From: Enoplolaimus lenunculus
Lineage: Eukaryota; Nematoda; Enoplea; Enoplida; Thoracostomopsidae
Direction of reading: 5' to 3'
NCBI GenBank assembly: GCA_030248215.1
Contig: JASANG010001290.1
Span: 62,001 to 126,000 of the forward strand
DNA: 64,000 nt
The notes beneath the pieces are model-generated. The model made no database searches and was not told the DNA's origin. It saw only the letters and a list, made by a program, of their open reading frames with translations. Position numbers and translations under genes: made by a program. Shown piece by piece: positions 1 through 26,491 of this stretch. Within the stretch, counting starts at the first letter, position 1, and each line of letters starts with the position of its first letter.

Positions 1-542
1 GTTTAATGTACAGTTACGGCCCTAAATGTAACATTGCCCAAAATGTGCAACAAATCGGATATATATTTGAAATTGACCATCTGCTCTGCCTTCGATTGCA
101 AAAGCGTTAATAGTGCCCCTATGCTGTGAACCTCAAGGGCTACTGACTGACTTTATAAAACATAGGAGCAGCCAGAAAACTATGGCGCACCAACACTTCG
201 AAATGAGCGGCATAAGAAGCCTGAAGTACTATATAGAAGAACCATCAATAAATCACCAAATTACATCAATAATGCACTCATATAGACTACAAAGCGACCT
301 GATACATGGTTTTGGTTTAATATCCGGCAGAAAACCGATTCAATACGCTGGAAATTAAAACTGCTTGCATAACTTTAGATGCTGTAATCAGTTAACGTCC
401 GTCACGGAGTAAAATTCCCCATTCTACTCCGGCATCGGGTAAATTAATATCATGTCGCAACCTGGCGTAAACATTGTAATAACATTTCAGAAAATCCTAA
501 TCTTTTTAACTGCCTAACATCCGTTCTTGACAATAACTTTAC

Positions 543-14509
<13,967 letters not shown>

Positions 14510-14888
14510 CAGGGTGCAACCGGAATTCCGGTTCCGGCAATTTTTCACCTTCCGGTTCCGGTAAATTTTTACCGGATTTAAAAATTCCGGTATTATAATT
14601 TGGCCGTTTTCTTAACTTTGCTAATTTTTAAGAATCTCTTTTGACAGCCACTTGTACTCCGAATATAAGCCATTGATGGTGGATTTCACTTCAGTCGATG
14701 ATGAAAATCTAAAATACAACAAATAAAATAAATACCTATGTTCGACTAAGGTTATTTCACAAATAATAGAGCAAAAAATAAGATTAAAATGAAATTTTTG
14801 GTGAAATGCATTTTTCATTTTCCGGTTCCGGTTCCGGTAAAATTTTCAAATTCCGGTTCCGGTAAATTGTAATTCCGGTTGCACCCTG
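14510..14888. mobile_element. hAT-like MITE, intact ends
   Basis: CAGGGTGCAACCGGAATTCC at the left, its inverse at the right, and a perfect 8-bp duplication GGCTACTG on both sides. The core is almost identical to that of the copy at 4525-4927; the copies differ mainly in how many GGTTCC units stand next to each end. It is a recent insertion. Confidence 0.9.
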
Positions 14889-15603
14889 GGCTACTGTCCT
14901 CTTTATCAGAAAAATGACAATGTATGTGTATTGTATCAGACGTGCATATGTAAAAGTAGTATACTTGGAAGAACGAAATGCACGTAAGACTGGCAATATA
15001 GATAGAATACGTACGCAGTTCAAAAGGTTGTTGTTTTAAATTTGTAATTTTTAACACAATTTTACAAATTCTATTTCCCTTCACCTAACACCTCACGATC
15101 GACACGTTCTGTTCACTTCCGGTTCCGGTATGTTTCACATCCAGTTGCGTCTCGCGAGAGGCGATACGTATTAAAAGTTAGTGATTCGGTTTACTTAATA
15201 TTGATGCCAGAAATGGTCGACTTGGTCTCGACAAGTCTCGGTATTTGGCAGGTCTTGGATTTTGACTCTCGTTGGTTTGGACCTAGACCGGGAGTCGAGG
15301 ATTCAGCGAATTTATGGCTGTATTATTGAACTAAGTGATGCCTGATAAATAAAATTTCACGGTAAATCTAAGAATACCGAAAATCTTCTTGACCGATCTC
15401 GGTGGTCAGGTCTCGGCCTCGGTTTTTAGCCTATACAACTTATCCATGTTTGAAGCTGTGGGGAATACTAAACTGTGCTTTCCAGCTCGTATTGCTTTGT
15501 CTTATTTTGTCTACAACATTTTAGACAAGGCATTGTATATTATATATTTTACAGTTTATATATATAAACTTAACAAGAGAATTAAGAGTTTCATTCTCAA
15601 AAC

Positions 15604-15978
15604 ATGTTGTGCAGGCATATTTGCCTGAGGCTCATACAAATAAATGCACGTAACACAGTGAAGTCGTTTTCATACAACGTGCCATGCATGTCTTCTAAAG
15701 TTAAATTGATGCAGTATGATTCTTCATTCATTCACTTAAATGGAGCCCGCGCCAGCTCTACAACTATTGGCTCTTCCGCATCATCTGAATGTGATTCTGA
15801 GATACCTACTGCTGAAGTAATTCCAAGTCAACCACCAGTGCACCGTTTTGGTATTTTCAAAGTTGCTGGGACACTTTGTGTTTCAGTCTGGTTCGGGGGA
15901 ATGCTAGCAAAAACCGGCGCAGAATGGCTTGAAGAATTTGAGTTGTTTGTGCCTGAAGATGATGATGACGATGATTAG
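15604..15978 (+). CDS. SMDT1: EMRE, essential MCU regulator (mitochondrial calcium uniporter subunit)
   Basis: A single-pass inner-membrane protein that links the MCU pore to the MICU1/2 gatekeepers in animal mitochondria. The 124-residue ORF ends in the family hallmark, an acidic tail (FVPE followed by six Asp, 115-124). A hydrophobic segment (about 82-101) with a small-residue motif (GGMLAKTG) comes just before it. Human EMRE has the same order (a GTLISK-like segment, LLEEHDIFVPE, Asp tail) in 107 residues. The N-terminal ~70 residues are basic and Ser-rich, fitting a matrix-targeting presequence. The start is uncertain: M1 and M29 are both possible, and an upstream exon cannot be excluded because TGTGCAG|GC near the start resembles an acceptor. 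An AATAAA lies ~235 bp past the stop. The C-terminal identification is strong. Confidence 0.88.
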   Translation: MLCRHICLRLIQINARNTVKSFSYNVPCMSSKVKLMQYDSSFIHLNGARASSTTIGSSASSECDSEIPTAEVIPSQPPVHRFGIFKVAGTLCVSVWFGGMLAKTGAEWLEEFELFVPEDDDDDD

Positions 15979-16212
15979 TTGTAAACTTTTATTGAAGTTT
16001 TCCAATTGGAACATATTTATTTCTGTTTACTGCTTGTTTGTCGACGAAAACTTTTGTTGAGGTCTTATGTGTAGCTGTAAGTATGCATTCCACAAATTAG
16101 ATATTGTAGTATTTTATTCTTAGTTTTCAGTAATTTATTTATAACATATGTACGTATGTAATGTATTTAAAACAAAAATGTGGCCACAGTCAACATATGA
16201 CAATTTTTATAA

Positions 16213-16218
16213 AATAAA
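16213..16218 (+). terminator. Poly(A) signal of EMRE
   Basis: AATAAA about 235 bp after the EMRE stop; the first canonical signal downstream that I noticed. Confidence 0.5.
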
Positions 16219-18636
16219 GTAAGAACATTGGTGATCAGGATGCTATTTCGGTTTGTATAATTACTCTTTTGATTTTATTCTGTCTGGTTTCCCCACTTTG
16301 TGATCTCAAGTGATCAAGAGGTCACAGTAAATAACGCAAAGAAATCTTAGCTTGTTCAGTTGCACAATATGACATCTTGATCACTTGAGATTACAGCTGG
16401 AAAAATTTGAATTGATACCCTTAAGCGAACTTTAATTCGTGCTTAGGAGGGAATGCTTTAATTGATCTGATTTTTGACCATTTGTAGCATTGTTCTTATG
16501 TACATTCTACATTGGCATGTTTTTATTTTTATGGAATGTATATATACGCACAAGTATGTGTGTATACAATTAATTTAAGACGCCATTATTATTCTCGAGA
16601 TGTGAATTGTTGTTTATATCTTGCGTAAAGTTACACATACTTAAAACATACCAAAAACACCGGACTGTGTATTTCAGCGTTGACTGTGTTTTTGGACCAT
16701 TAATTATGACACTTCTAAGGAAAATTGCTGTTTCTTATAATTTTAAGCACAAAATTTTTTAATATAATATACATTCTGTTATGATTTTATGTGTAGAATA
16801 CTGCGTCGGAATCTCAAATTTACAATTACGCGTCAAAATGTTCAAAGGAACATCGTGATATTGCGTTAATATTTGAGTATTTTTGTTCAACTTGCTAGTT
16901 TTGCGGTGTACCTTAGTGTTGAACTAATATTGTGAAATATATCGCTACCGATGACTGATATCGATATATACTTGAGTTGTATACTACCGCAGAACTTAGA
17001 AATTGGAACGAGAATTACCGTGACTAATGCAAATATTAATCTCGTGCTGTAACATCTAATCTTCCTTAGAGGCAGTTAACATTACCGACCGCGTTCCCGG
17101 ATTCCACTACTGTAATTTGCTTTTTCAACTTTCAAAGATATTGCGTACATGTCCTCATTTTTGCAACTATATGTCAAAACTACACGGTCGAGACGACCCC
17201 TTTCCCCGAAGACCGCAAATATGAAAGCGGTGATAGGTGAACCAGTGCTTCAAGCGATTTTTCAGGATCGTCGCTATCGTAACGAGATATACGTATCTTT
17301 TCTTAAGAATATGCTTCTACTAAGCAACTCTAAGTAAGGTTGGCCTGAAAACATGTCAAATTTAAAAGTATCGTAATCAGTATGCTGCCAAAAATACCTA
17401 TGCCAAAACCATGATTTGGTCGATACCGCTATCAGTTCAACACTATTTGCTTTATCGCGGTTATGGGTTTTACGCTATTTTGTTTCAACATAACCGCTTT
17501 GCAGTTCCTTACCTGTCATTGTGTGCCGTAGTAAATTTTATTCTTTTCTATTGTTTCAGTACTACAGAGCAGTAATGCGTACTTGCATTGTTGTTGGTTC
17601 AAAAATTTGACCCTTGCTACGAGTTATGTTCCGGCTTACGTAAATTGATGCCGCTAGTCGTCATAACATAATGCGTTTTCAGTTTCGGATTATATTTGTA
17701 TTATCTACTCGCAATTCGTTTAGCGGCCGTTTTGTAACAAAATATTTCCCAACTGCTGATGTTTTAAAAAGAACTTGCGCAGCCGCGTGTGAGATAAACG
17801 TACATATTTTCACGATATTACTGCCAAAAACAGTAACCATTTCAGCGCCTTTTGGAGCGACTTGAGTCCTCATTCCCATAGTCCTAACGAATGTTTAGAT
17901 ACAACCCTAAAAACTAGGACAAATCTGGCCATTTCAGTAAAGCATCAAGTCGAGCACTATGTTAGTGTTATGAATATAATTTTAGCCCTATTCACATGCA
18001 ATTTTTTGCAGCGAGAACTCACAGCTACAACTTGTACGTTGAATGATTTGCAGCCGACTGCAGTAAAATATCAAACATAAGCTATAGCCATCATTTCAGT
18101 CAATGATGGTGAATTGATTAGAGCTTTAAGAGTATTCACACCTATGAATTAATTATTGGTGTGTATTCGTCGTGAATAAATTATAGTTGCAAGTTCTTCG
18201 AATGACTTTGAAAAATTCAGCTGCAAGAAACATTCACGCGTAAAAAAGCTTTACTAGAAATTTTTTTAACTTGAAAACGCTTTCCTACAAATTTCTATTT
18301 AGTGCTTAAAAATGTAAAATTATAGCAGCGTTATCATCGCGCGAACTGCAATATATCAAATAAGTTTGATACTTAACTTAATTCAAGTTTCTTGAATTAA
18401 TTAAAAAAAGTCTGAATCAATTCTAGTAGCGCTCAGCAACACAGTTTCCGATTGACCAAATAAAATGCAGGTGCAGTAAATTCATGCGACTATAGCATGA
18501 ATTGTAACACGCCGAATGGCGTCGCGTTTAGCGATCCCACCACAGTTACATAAAATTTACAAGCTCTTGAATAACTCGTTGATACATACATGTCAGAACT
18601 TCTTCTAGCACGCTCGTTACACTTACAAAGCAGTAA
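16219..18636. other. Intergenic, no gene seen
   Basis: Short ATCGGTATCG-like stretches at about 16913-16985 and 17362-17442 resemble each other and 5579-5645, and may be remnants of one dispersed repeat. Otherwise nothing supportable. Confidence 0.35.
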
Positions 18637-19146
18637 GAGCCTTTATTCGGCGTTATACACTAACGAGACGGTCGAGCTTTACTCCATTTGAAATTATCAT
18701 TTTCGTGATGATAGCGTCTGAGGCTGGATGCTAGGTCAACCTTGGTTCTGATCATTGAGAAAAGAGCCTTTATTTGGCGTTATACACTAACGAGACGGTC
18801 GAGCTTTACTCCATTTGAAATTATCATTTTCGTGATGATAGCGTCTGAGGCTGGATGCTAGGTCAACCTTGGTTCTGATCATTGAGAAAAGAGCCTTTAT
18901 TTGGCGTTATACACTAACGAGACGGTCGAGCTTTCGCCACTCCACTTGAAATTTTCATTTTCGTGATGATAGCGTCTGAGGCTGGATGCTAGGTCAACCT
19001 TGGTTCTGATCATTGAGAAAAGAGCCTTTATTTGGCGTTATACACTAACGAGACGGTCGAGCTTTACTCCATTTGAAATTATCATTTTCGTGATGATAGC
19101 GTCTGAGGCTGGATGCTAGGTCGACCTTGGTTCTGATCATTGAGAA
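18637..19146. repeat. Four-copy tandem repeat, ~127-bp unit
   Basis: Units begin GAGCCTTTAT at 18637, 18764, 18891 and 19022 (spacing 127, 127, 131). Each contains CGTTATACACTAACGAGACG and ends TCTGATCATTGAGA. Copies are nearly identical; the third carries a small insertion. No ORF runs through it. Such near-identity suggests recent amplification. Confidence 0.92.
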
Positions 19147-19843
19147 ATCCTGGATCCGCCACTGGGCGCTTATAAGCTTTGGGAAAGAGATCTGGGGTGT
19201 CTGACTCACACATTTAGGTTAGTATCCAACTGTTTTAGTTCATTCTTGAGACGGTCAGTCAAAACTAGACAGACCGACTATAAAAAACTCGCGAGATAGA
19301 CTTCGAATCTAACTCGAGGGAACAGGGCAGTGCCGCATACAATGTGTATAGCTGTGGTATCCCTCGTGAGAAACTTTTGGATTGGCCATTTGTGAGCTCA
19401 GACTCATCATATATTTTGCTCATTCCTTCACCGTTGATTATTCAGCCCGTGACTACAACCTAGCCGTGCCGCTAGAAGTCATATATAAAAACAGAATATA
19501 CATTTTAAGAAGTTGTCGTAAAATTCTGTGTTTTATTTCGTAAATTTTAGGGCCAACTTCAGGTTTATGTTATGAAAAATCCCTAGTCTATGGTTTGACT
19601 TTGAGAAATTCCGAGTCCATGTTTTGACTTTGAAAAATTCTGAGTCCTGGTTTTGGTTTTGTGAGTTTTCGGTTTCGAACATTTCGTTTTCATTTTTTTT
19701 CAACTGAACTGGAAACTATATATAATATCCGAATAGAACAGTAGTGTTCTAACTTTTAATTAACTGATGCTCACGAATTGATGTTATTTAATTACAGGTT
19801 ATCTTAGGTACTGATTAGGTATATCTTTTTAATTATTTGTTAT

Positions 19844-21404
19844 ATGGCACAAAACATTCAAAGACGAGTTAGTGATGCAGTCACTAATGTTATGGAAGAT
19901 CTCAATAAATCTCATTTACGAAAAATACAGGTAGTTGTAATATGGTTTGTGTAGCTTGTATTTGATTGCATCGTTTTCAACTTACATAGCATGATATGTC
20001 TTGCGAATTGAAATTGCAGAGTTTGGATAATATACATACTATTTTATTTAATCTCTATTGTACAACAGATATTAAATTGATACCAAAAGCATTACTTCTT
20101 GCCATAATGTACTAATGGTCGATTTGAACTGATTTATCATTGTTTTGAAAACTCGAAGTTTTTTGTTTTGTGTAACGAAACAAGTTCTTCAAGAAGTAAA
20201 TGCCAGGATAAAACCAGAGATCTGCCTTCGAGTCCTGTAGAAAATCGGCCTCTTGCTCCGGTGTAATTTTTGCCACAGGGTCAGGCAACTGTGATAGTGA
20301 ATTTTTTGTATTTTGACACAAAAGTTGTGCTATTCAGTGAGCTTGATTGTATTTTGAAGACAATTCTGAAACTTTTATTTGCCGAGATTTTTCAAAGATG
20401 GAGCTTGAAAACAATTTCACATCCGGCTGCCCGCTGGTAAAAAATTATATCCGCGAAATAAATGTTGTCGTTACAACATGGTAACCACGGATGATTTTGG
20501 CATTTTTTATTCCAACACCACCGAAAAGCCGTTGATTTCCAATATAAACCCGATGTTCTTAGAAGTCAATATATACACAGTCCAAATTAGCAAGTCCACG
20601 CTTGAACTGGATATCGAAATATGTGAATTCTGAAATATATTCTAAACCCCGAATCGTGATTGTGTGCCATAGTTTCAGCTGCTAAACCAATTCCGAAGAA
20701 ACTTGCAAACTGAACATATTATGGTTGGTAAAAATGTTTTATTTACATTGCAATTTTTAGGGCGATATGCATCGATGTGCAGCAAAATGTTGCGAAGGTC
20801 CAGCTGTAACAATGGATGAAACACAGAAATGCATGGATCGTTGCTCAAAAACAATGTTGTCAGTGCAGCACCAAGTTGAAGAAGAGCTGAATAGATGGCA
20901 GGTATATATTATGTAGTACGCCAACTATACCCGTATTATATGTCCAGCTCAAGGTATAGAAGTAGAATCAAACAGTTCTGTATTGCATTTATGTACGTAC
21001 AGTAAAAACGTTTGTGTTTTTAAAGTCCACGGTGTCGTGTGATAAGAAATTTTCACATGGAAATTTAGGTTTTGACAGCTTTGTTATTCATATACATCAT
21101 GCATTTTGTGGTTACATTTCTGATTTTATTGTTCAAGTGTGATATTGGCTGCACTGCAACGCAAAACGCTATAAAGTTTCATGTTTCTGTACAAAGTGAT
21201 TTATTTCAGAATAAACTTCAAAGATGTGTTTTATCATGTCAAGATGATATCAAAGATAAAGCAGGACCAAACGTTAAACCTTCGGAAATAAACGATTTCG
21301 AAGCTCAAATGGAATCATGTGCGTCGAAATGTGCAGATGATCAAATAAAACAATTGCCTGAGCTGTTATCAAGGTTGCGCTCTGCTATCAATAGCGGTTT
21401 GTAG
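19844..21404 (+). CDS. FAM136A: FAM136A, mitochondrial twin-CX3C protein
   Basis: Small intermembrane-space protein of the mitochondrion. Exons 19844-19930, 20761-20901, 21210-21404, all phase 0, give 140 residues (human 138). It opens MAQNIQRRVSDAVTNVME, close to the family start. Four CX3C pairs are present: C35/C39, C53/C57, C82/C86 and C113/C117. This twin-CX3C pattern is typical of proteins folded by the MIA40 relay. Acceptors are TTTTTAG and TTATTTCAG, donors CAG|GTAGTT and CAG|GTATAT. I saw no frame problems. The ATG-led open frame from 21072 into exon 3 is intron read-through: the acceptor at 21209 and homology fix the exon start. Confidence 0.93.
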
Positions 21405-21790
21405 CTGGTTTGTTATGTTAATTGTATTCACTATGGTTGCTATGTTATAACCGCATTTGATCTTTGCGATGCTCTCAAGGTTGTTACATTAGACAAACTT
21501 TTAAGTTTGAATACAAACCCTGGTTTTTTAGGCGGGAGGCGTTTACCGTTAACACTAAGCTATAGGAGCTTGACGTTTGCTTCCGAGCGGTATGTTGTGT
21601 CTTGTGGGTAGAATTTGTACTATGCGTGAAAGCTCGGAGAATCAGCACATTGTTCTGGCGTTGAAGAATTTTTCGTGTATTGCATAATATGACTGAATAG
21701 GTTCGGGTCAATTTGGTGTTTAGCTGTATATTCATGCCACTAGTCATAGGAATTCAGTTTAAAAATAACATCGTTTACGTTCACGTGCTA
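21405..21790. other. 3' flank of FAM136A, nothing recognised
   Basis: Presumed 3' UTR and spacer; no canonical AATAAA was noticed close by. Confidence 0.35.
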
Positions 21791-22395
21791 CTTTGGTTGT
21801 TGGTATGTAACGTTAATTTTGTACTGTTACTGTTAGATAGTTTAGTGCGGATTATTAACTTTATTGTTTCTTTTCTGTAGAAGACGTCCGCAACGTGCAA
21901 TATTTGATAAGTATTCGAATTGAATATTATTTTCCTAACGATTTCAAGCTGCACCTACAGCCCGTAAAAATGCCTTTTTTTCCGAGTCTTTCAAAACTTT
22001 CCAGGGATTATATCCCCCTAATCCACCCTTCTATACGCCGCTATAAAAGGCTCCAAAATTTTAATATTATTCTTTTCAAGATCTTATCGTTTGCGTTTCG
22101 CGTACAACTGTTGGTTGTTGGTATGTAACATTATTTTTATACTGTTCACTGTTAGATAGTTTAGTGTGAACTATTAACTTTATTGTTTGTTTTCAGTAGA
22201 AGACGTCCACAACGTTCAATGTTTGATGAGTACTCGAATTAATATTATTTTCCTAACGATTTCAAGCTGCACCTATAGCCCATAAAAACGCCTTTTTTCG
22301 AGTCTTTCAAAGCTTTCCAGGAAATATATCCCCCTAATCCGCCCTTGTATACGCCGCTGTATGAGAATCCAAAATTAAAATATAATTCTTAAGAT
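21791..22395. repeat. Two tandem copies of a ~318-bp unit
   Basis: GGTTGTTGGTATGTAAC starts at 21795 and again at 22113. The copies then share AGAAGACGTCC, ATTTTCCTAACGATTTCAAG and ATCCCCCTAATCC blocks. A decayed relative of the last third lies at about 30484-30597 in the sulfotransferase gene. The class is unknown. Confidence 0.8.
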
Positions 22396-23087
22396 TTATG
22401 GCGTTTTGATTTTTCAATATTTCCCACATTTCGGGCTTTGTAAGCTGTTGTTTTTATTTTTTGTGGCTAAATTCGGCGGACTATTGGCTTGTGCGAAATA
22501 TTGTAATGTATACTCAATTTATTGCTGGTTAGATAGTGCCTACTATAGTGTGTCATTTACTTTCATTCAGTAAGATTATTGTTGAAATATATTTGTTACG
22601 AGTTGATAAATTCAAAGGAAACAGACATGTACATGATGTAAAAGGAATTCGGAACAGAATATGCCGTTTCCGGAAAAATTGAAAAATCATCTACTAAATG
22701 CTTTTACAAGTGCAAGAAACATAGGCCATAAGCATATCGATTGACACACTACAGAGCTGTCATACACCTAATATGGCCGCAAACTTGCGGGGTTGAGTCC
22801 CGCAAAAAATCTGGCAACAGGATTTGTCGTTTTATTATTAATATATGAAAAATGAAATTAATCCAAAGTTAAGTTTGGAACTAAACGTAACGGATATCCG
22901 TAATAAATGTTGCATCAGAGAAAAACAGCAAAATCACAAATAGATGAATGATTTTTAAATTTAAAGAATACAGTAGCAAAGAATGCACTGGATTTCCGTT
23001 TTGATTATGGGAAATGATTTATTTCGCATACCTTTCAGCTCCGCAAGACTGCTGGAGCAAGTGGAGGATCCACACATCAATTTAGCA

Positions 23088-23400
23088 GGGTACAACCGGA
23101 GTTCTGCCTCCGGCTCCGGCAGAAAATCGGCCTCCGGCTCCGGCAGAAAATCGGCCTCCGGCTCCGGTAGAATTTTTGTCGGAGGTTCCGGCAATTTCGG
23201 TAGTAAATTTTGCTAAATTTTGCAAAATATCTGTTTAGCGCGTTTCGTTATACTTTTGTCACAATTTTCAAGAAAAAATTTCCGAAATTTGGCAGAAAAT
23301 TTGCGTAAAACCAAACAACTTAACAACATATTGCAGATATTGCTAAAATTAACTAATCATTTTTACTACCTAAATTTCGCCTCGACTCCGGCTCTGGCAA
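23088..23400. mobile_element. hAT-like MITE, one end only
   Basis: Starts CAGGGTACAACCGGAG, then three tandem units of CGGCCTCCGGCTCCGGCAGA type. The body matches, inverted, the element at 24061-24419. The far terminal repeat is missing. Confidence 0.65.
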
Positions 23401-24060
23401 GTTTGTCAGTAGGCCTAACGCTCACAGAGGAGTTTACGTTTGAGCACGAACGTATTGAAACTCCACAGTCATCTTTTGCGTGGGTCGCACTCGGTAAAAC
23501 CGGCTCTGTCAGAGCAGTGCCAAGGTTTTTATTTCGGGAGGGTATGAGAATAAGCTGGGTATTCTCAATGCCTGTAAAAATGCGTTTTCCTTGTCTTTCC
23601 AGAAATTTAGTTCCCCCAACAGGGATCAAGACCAATATTGTGTATTATGATTTAGCACTGAAATTGCGTTTAGGTTCTCGGTCGTTTCGCTCAAGAGTGC
23701 TTCCACTAGTATATCTCGTGCGGCCCCTATTCCAAAAAATTCCTGGATCTGCTACCGATTGTTTCTCAGAAAATCAGCCTTCACGATGCCGGGAGCACGA
23801 GAAAAATCAATTTTTCACGGTTTCCGCGATGTTTTCTCTGTATATATTTTGCGAGTAATTTACTGAGATTATACAAAAACAGTTTTCCAGTTTTTCCCGC
23901 TTTTCTACCCCCTTGGAATAGATGAAAAGAACCGGAAAAACCGTTTTTCCGTTGGTTTTTCCGGTGCTTAATCCTGAAAGCATGCAATGATTGTAAAGTT
24001 TTAAAGCAATAGAGGGACCGGTCTGTCTTAATGCTCGTCCGTGAATATCAGTAATTAACA
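23401..24060. other. Unexplained stretch between two inverted MITE copies
   Basis: A 212-residue open frame crosses this region on the plus strand, but it starts inside the MITE and its residues match no family I know. Likely unique filler DNA or captured sequence. Confidence 0.3.
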
Positions 24061-24419
24061 GGGTACACCGGAGGTGAAAAACACCGGAACAGGAGTCGGA
24101 GGTCGATGAAACACGCCGGAGCCAAGGCCGGAGGTGAGGCAAAATTAGGTAGTAAAAATGATGGTTAGTTAATTTTAGCCAATATATGCAATATGTTGTT
24201 AAGTGGTTTTGTTTTACGCAAATTTTCTGAGGAATTTCGAAAATTCTTTGCAGAAAATTGTGACAAAAGTAAAACGAAACACGCTAAACAGATAAATTTT
24301 ACCAAATTATGCAAAATTTTACTACCGCTATTGCCAGAACCTCCGGCAAAAAATCTAACAGAGTCGGAGGCCGATTTTATGCCGGAGCCGGTAGCTGACC
24401 TCCGGTTGTACACTGGTAA
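24061..24419. mobile_element. hAT-like MITE
   Basis: Left end CAGGGTACACCGGAGG, right end CCTCCGGTTGTACACTG. The flanks GTAATTAA and GTAAATTG agree at 6 of 8 positions, a decayed target duplication. Body homologous to 23088-23400 in the opposite orientation. Confidence 0.7.
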
Positions 24420-24547
24420 ATTGAGGTATTGTGATGCGTGGTTTCCGTTGTAATTGGGGTAAGCAGGAACATGTTTTATCCATGTTGCCATGTTTATTCG
24501 GCATCAACGCGAATTGTGATCTTATTATAGCGGGTTTTCTCCTAATG

Positions 24548-24798
24548 CACTGTAAATTCAAATGAGTTGATTAATCAATTCAGCTAGCTAGTTGGTTATT
24601 TCTGAATTAATACCAGTCAACGTTAACTCATTCTGAGTTGATGTGATTCTCAACTTGAGTTGAGTTGACTCTGGGTGGGTTGGTTAATTAATTCAGAATG
24701 AATTGAATCAACTCAAAATTCTGAGTTCTGATAGTCCTAACTAGACTGAGTGATTCAACTCATTCTGAGTTAAAATCAACTCACTGAAATTTACAGTG
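24548..24798. mobile_element. Palindromic MITE with CACTGTAAATT ends
   Basis: Left end CACTGTAAATTCAAATGAG; the right end is its near-exact inverse. The whole 251-bp unit is rich in GAGTTGATT/AATCAACTC repeats and could fold as one hairpin. Confidence 0.7.
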
Positions 24799-26491
24799 TG
24801 TGTATGTCACATGACATTGGCTTAACAGAAATTTGCAATTGAAACATACACGAAATTTGCAAATAAAGCAGAATACTTGATTTACTAGTTAATACATTAT
24901 CATTCATTTAACAATCCGCCAATCGTTGTTTACAGTTAAATGCAATTATAGCTGGAGTTTATGAATCACCCGCAATTGCAATAACAAATCCGTAAAGAAA
25001 TTACTTATGTCCTGTTAGGCAGTAAATGATATAAAATGATAGTCAGTGGTCCGGAATCTGTGGGATAGTTTGCTTGCACTAAATGTGAATGAGACACATA
25101 AAAGTGCGAATGAGAATTAAATACGGTTAATGCGAACGAGAGCAAGAGAAAAGTGAAATTTTATAAGCTTGCGCAGGTTCTAATGGTAATAATTTTTGCA
25201 ATATTTTTGTGACTTATAAATACCAAAATCTATATAAAGCTCGCTCGCTTCGCTTGCGATGGTTTTCTTTCTGGTTCTTCATCTTTACTGTGGGATATTT
25301 AATAAAATGGAGACCTTCGTTAAAATTAATTTTAATTTTAAATTGTATCTTAGAATTATTGTTTGGAAAGTAAGTACAGTGTTTTAAACACTTCATAATT
25401 CCAGTATTATATTCGTTGGCAGAAGCCTGGACACAATTGACATTGAAAACTTTGTAGTATTGCCCGAAAAATTAAATAAAATATGGAAAAGAATTTTTAA
25501 CAATTCTAACTTTTTACTAGAAGTGTTTATAGACTTATTTTTCGCTCGTTTTAATATAAATATAGGTCCAGGAAGAAAACTCAATATGCCCTTTCACACT
25601 GTGAAATAAACTGTCCGGTGAGATTCTGACAAAAAGCTAACAGGCTTCTCTGGATTTTTTCACATTCAGTAACACCTGCTGGAGCAGACAGGGGTGGCGG
25701 CTTCCCCCTAACTACAGGGTGGGGAACCACTAAACTAGCGAGCGAAGGGAGCAACAAGCCAGACACATTTTAAAACTTCGACCGTTTTTGTTTCACCCGG
25801 TTAGGCTTGAGGCCCTAGGGTGGGGCCCCGAAATAGGGGGCATGGGGGGTAGCTGATCCGGGCGTGGGTAAAACCATGGTAATATGTGTTTGCTAGGTAC
25901 ACAAATATTTTTTTAAACTACAGCGATAATTCACTGCTCCAATATACACAATCCTTCTTTCATTAGCAGAGGTGCTTTTTGTTGATACTAAAAAGCGCTA
26001 ATGGGATTGATTAAGGTAATTGTGGTGCGAGCCACCCAGGAAAATATTGAGGAGCACAGACGTATATGTATTGAAGTTTGCACCCTGAGATTGGCTAAGG
26101 CATTAAATTTGAGAAGGAAACCAACTTTTCACAGGACTCTAATTGAGTACTAAATATAAAACTTTAGATTAATTTTTTTGCTTAGGTCCTGACCTACACT
26201 TTGGCATGCTTGTAAAATTAAACTGAGGCTTAGGCTTGGCATTGGAATATGCTTTAGCGCTGTTACGCCGCACAAAAGAAACACTGACCGAAAAGTGTAT
26301 TGTAGACTTACGGTCAATTGATAGGACAATCCTTGTGCCATCACCCAGCAACCGAATATGAAATTGATGACCATTGGCATATATTTACTGCGTATGTTTT
26401 GGTCTGGTATCGTTGAAAATTGAAATATCAATTTCTCTGAGACTTTTTACCGATATATCGCATTTGTTAGTCCTGTACACCGCAAAACAAT
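24799..26491. other. Intergenic, 3' side of the sulfotransferase
   Basis: No gene recognised. Around 25800-25860 there is a GC-rich G-run stretch (GGGTGGGGCCCCG) of unknown nature. The stretch 26160-26260 holds a worn CTTAGG-type segment. The 3' UTR of the minus-strand sulfotransferase should lie just below 26492. Confidence 0.35.

Noticed and set aside
23220-23858. 212-residue open frame as a gene or transposase
   Set aside because: It starts inside a hAT-like MITE, has no recognisable motif, and no splice or codon support.
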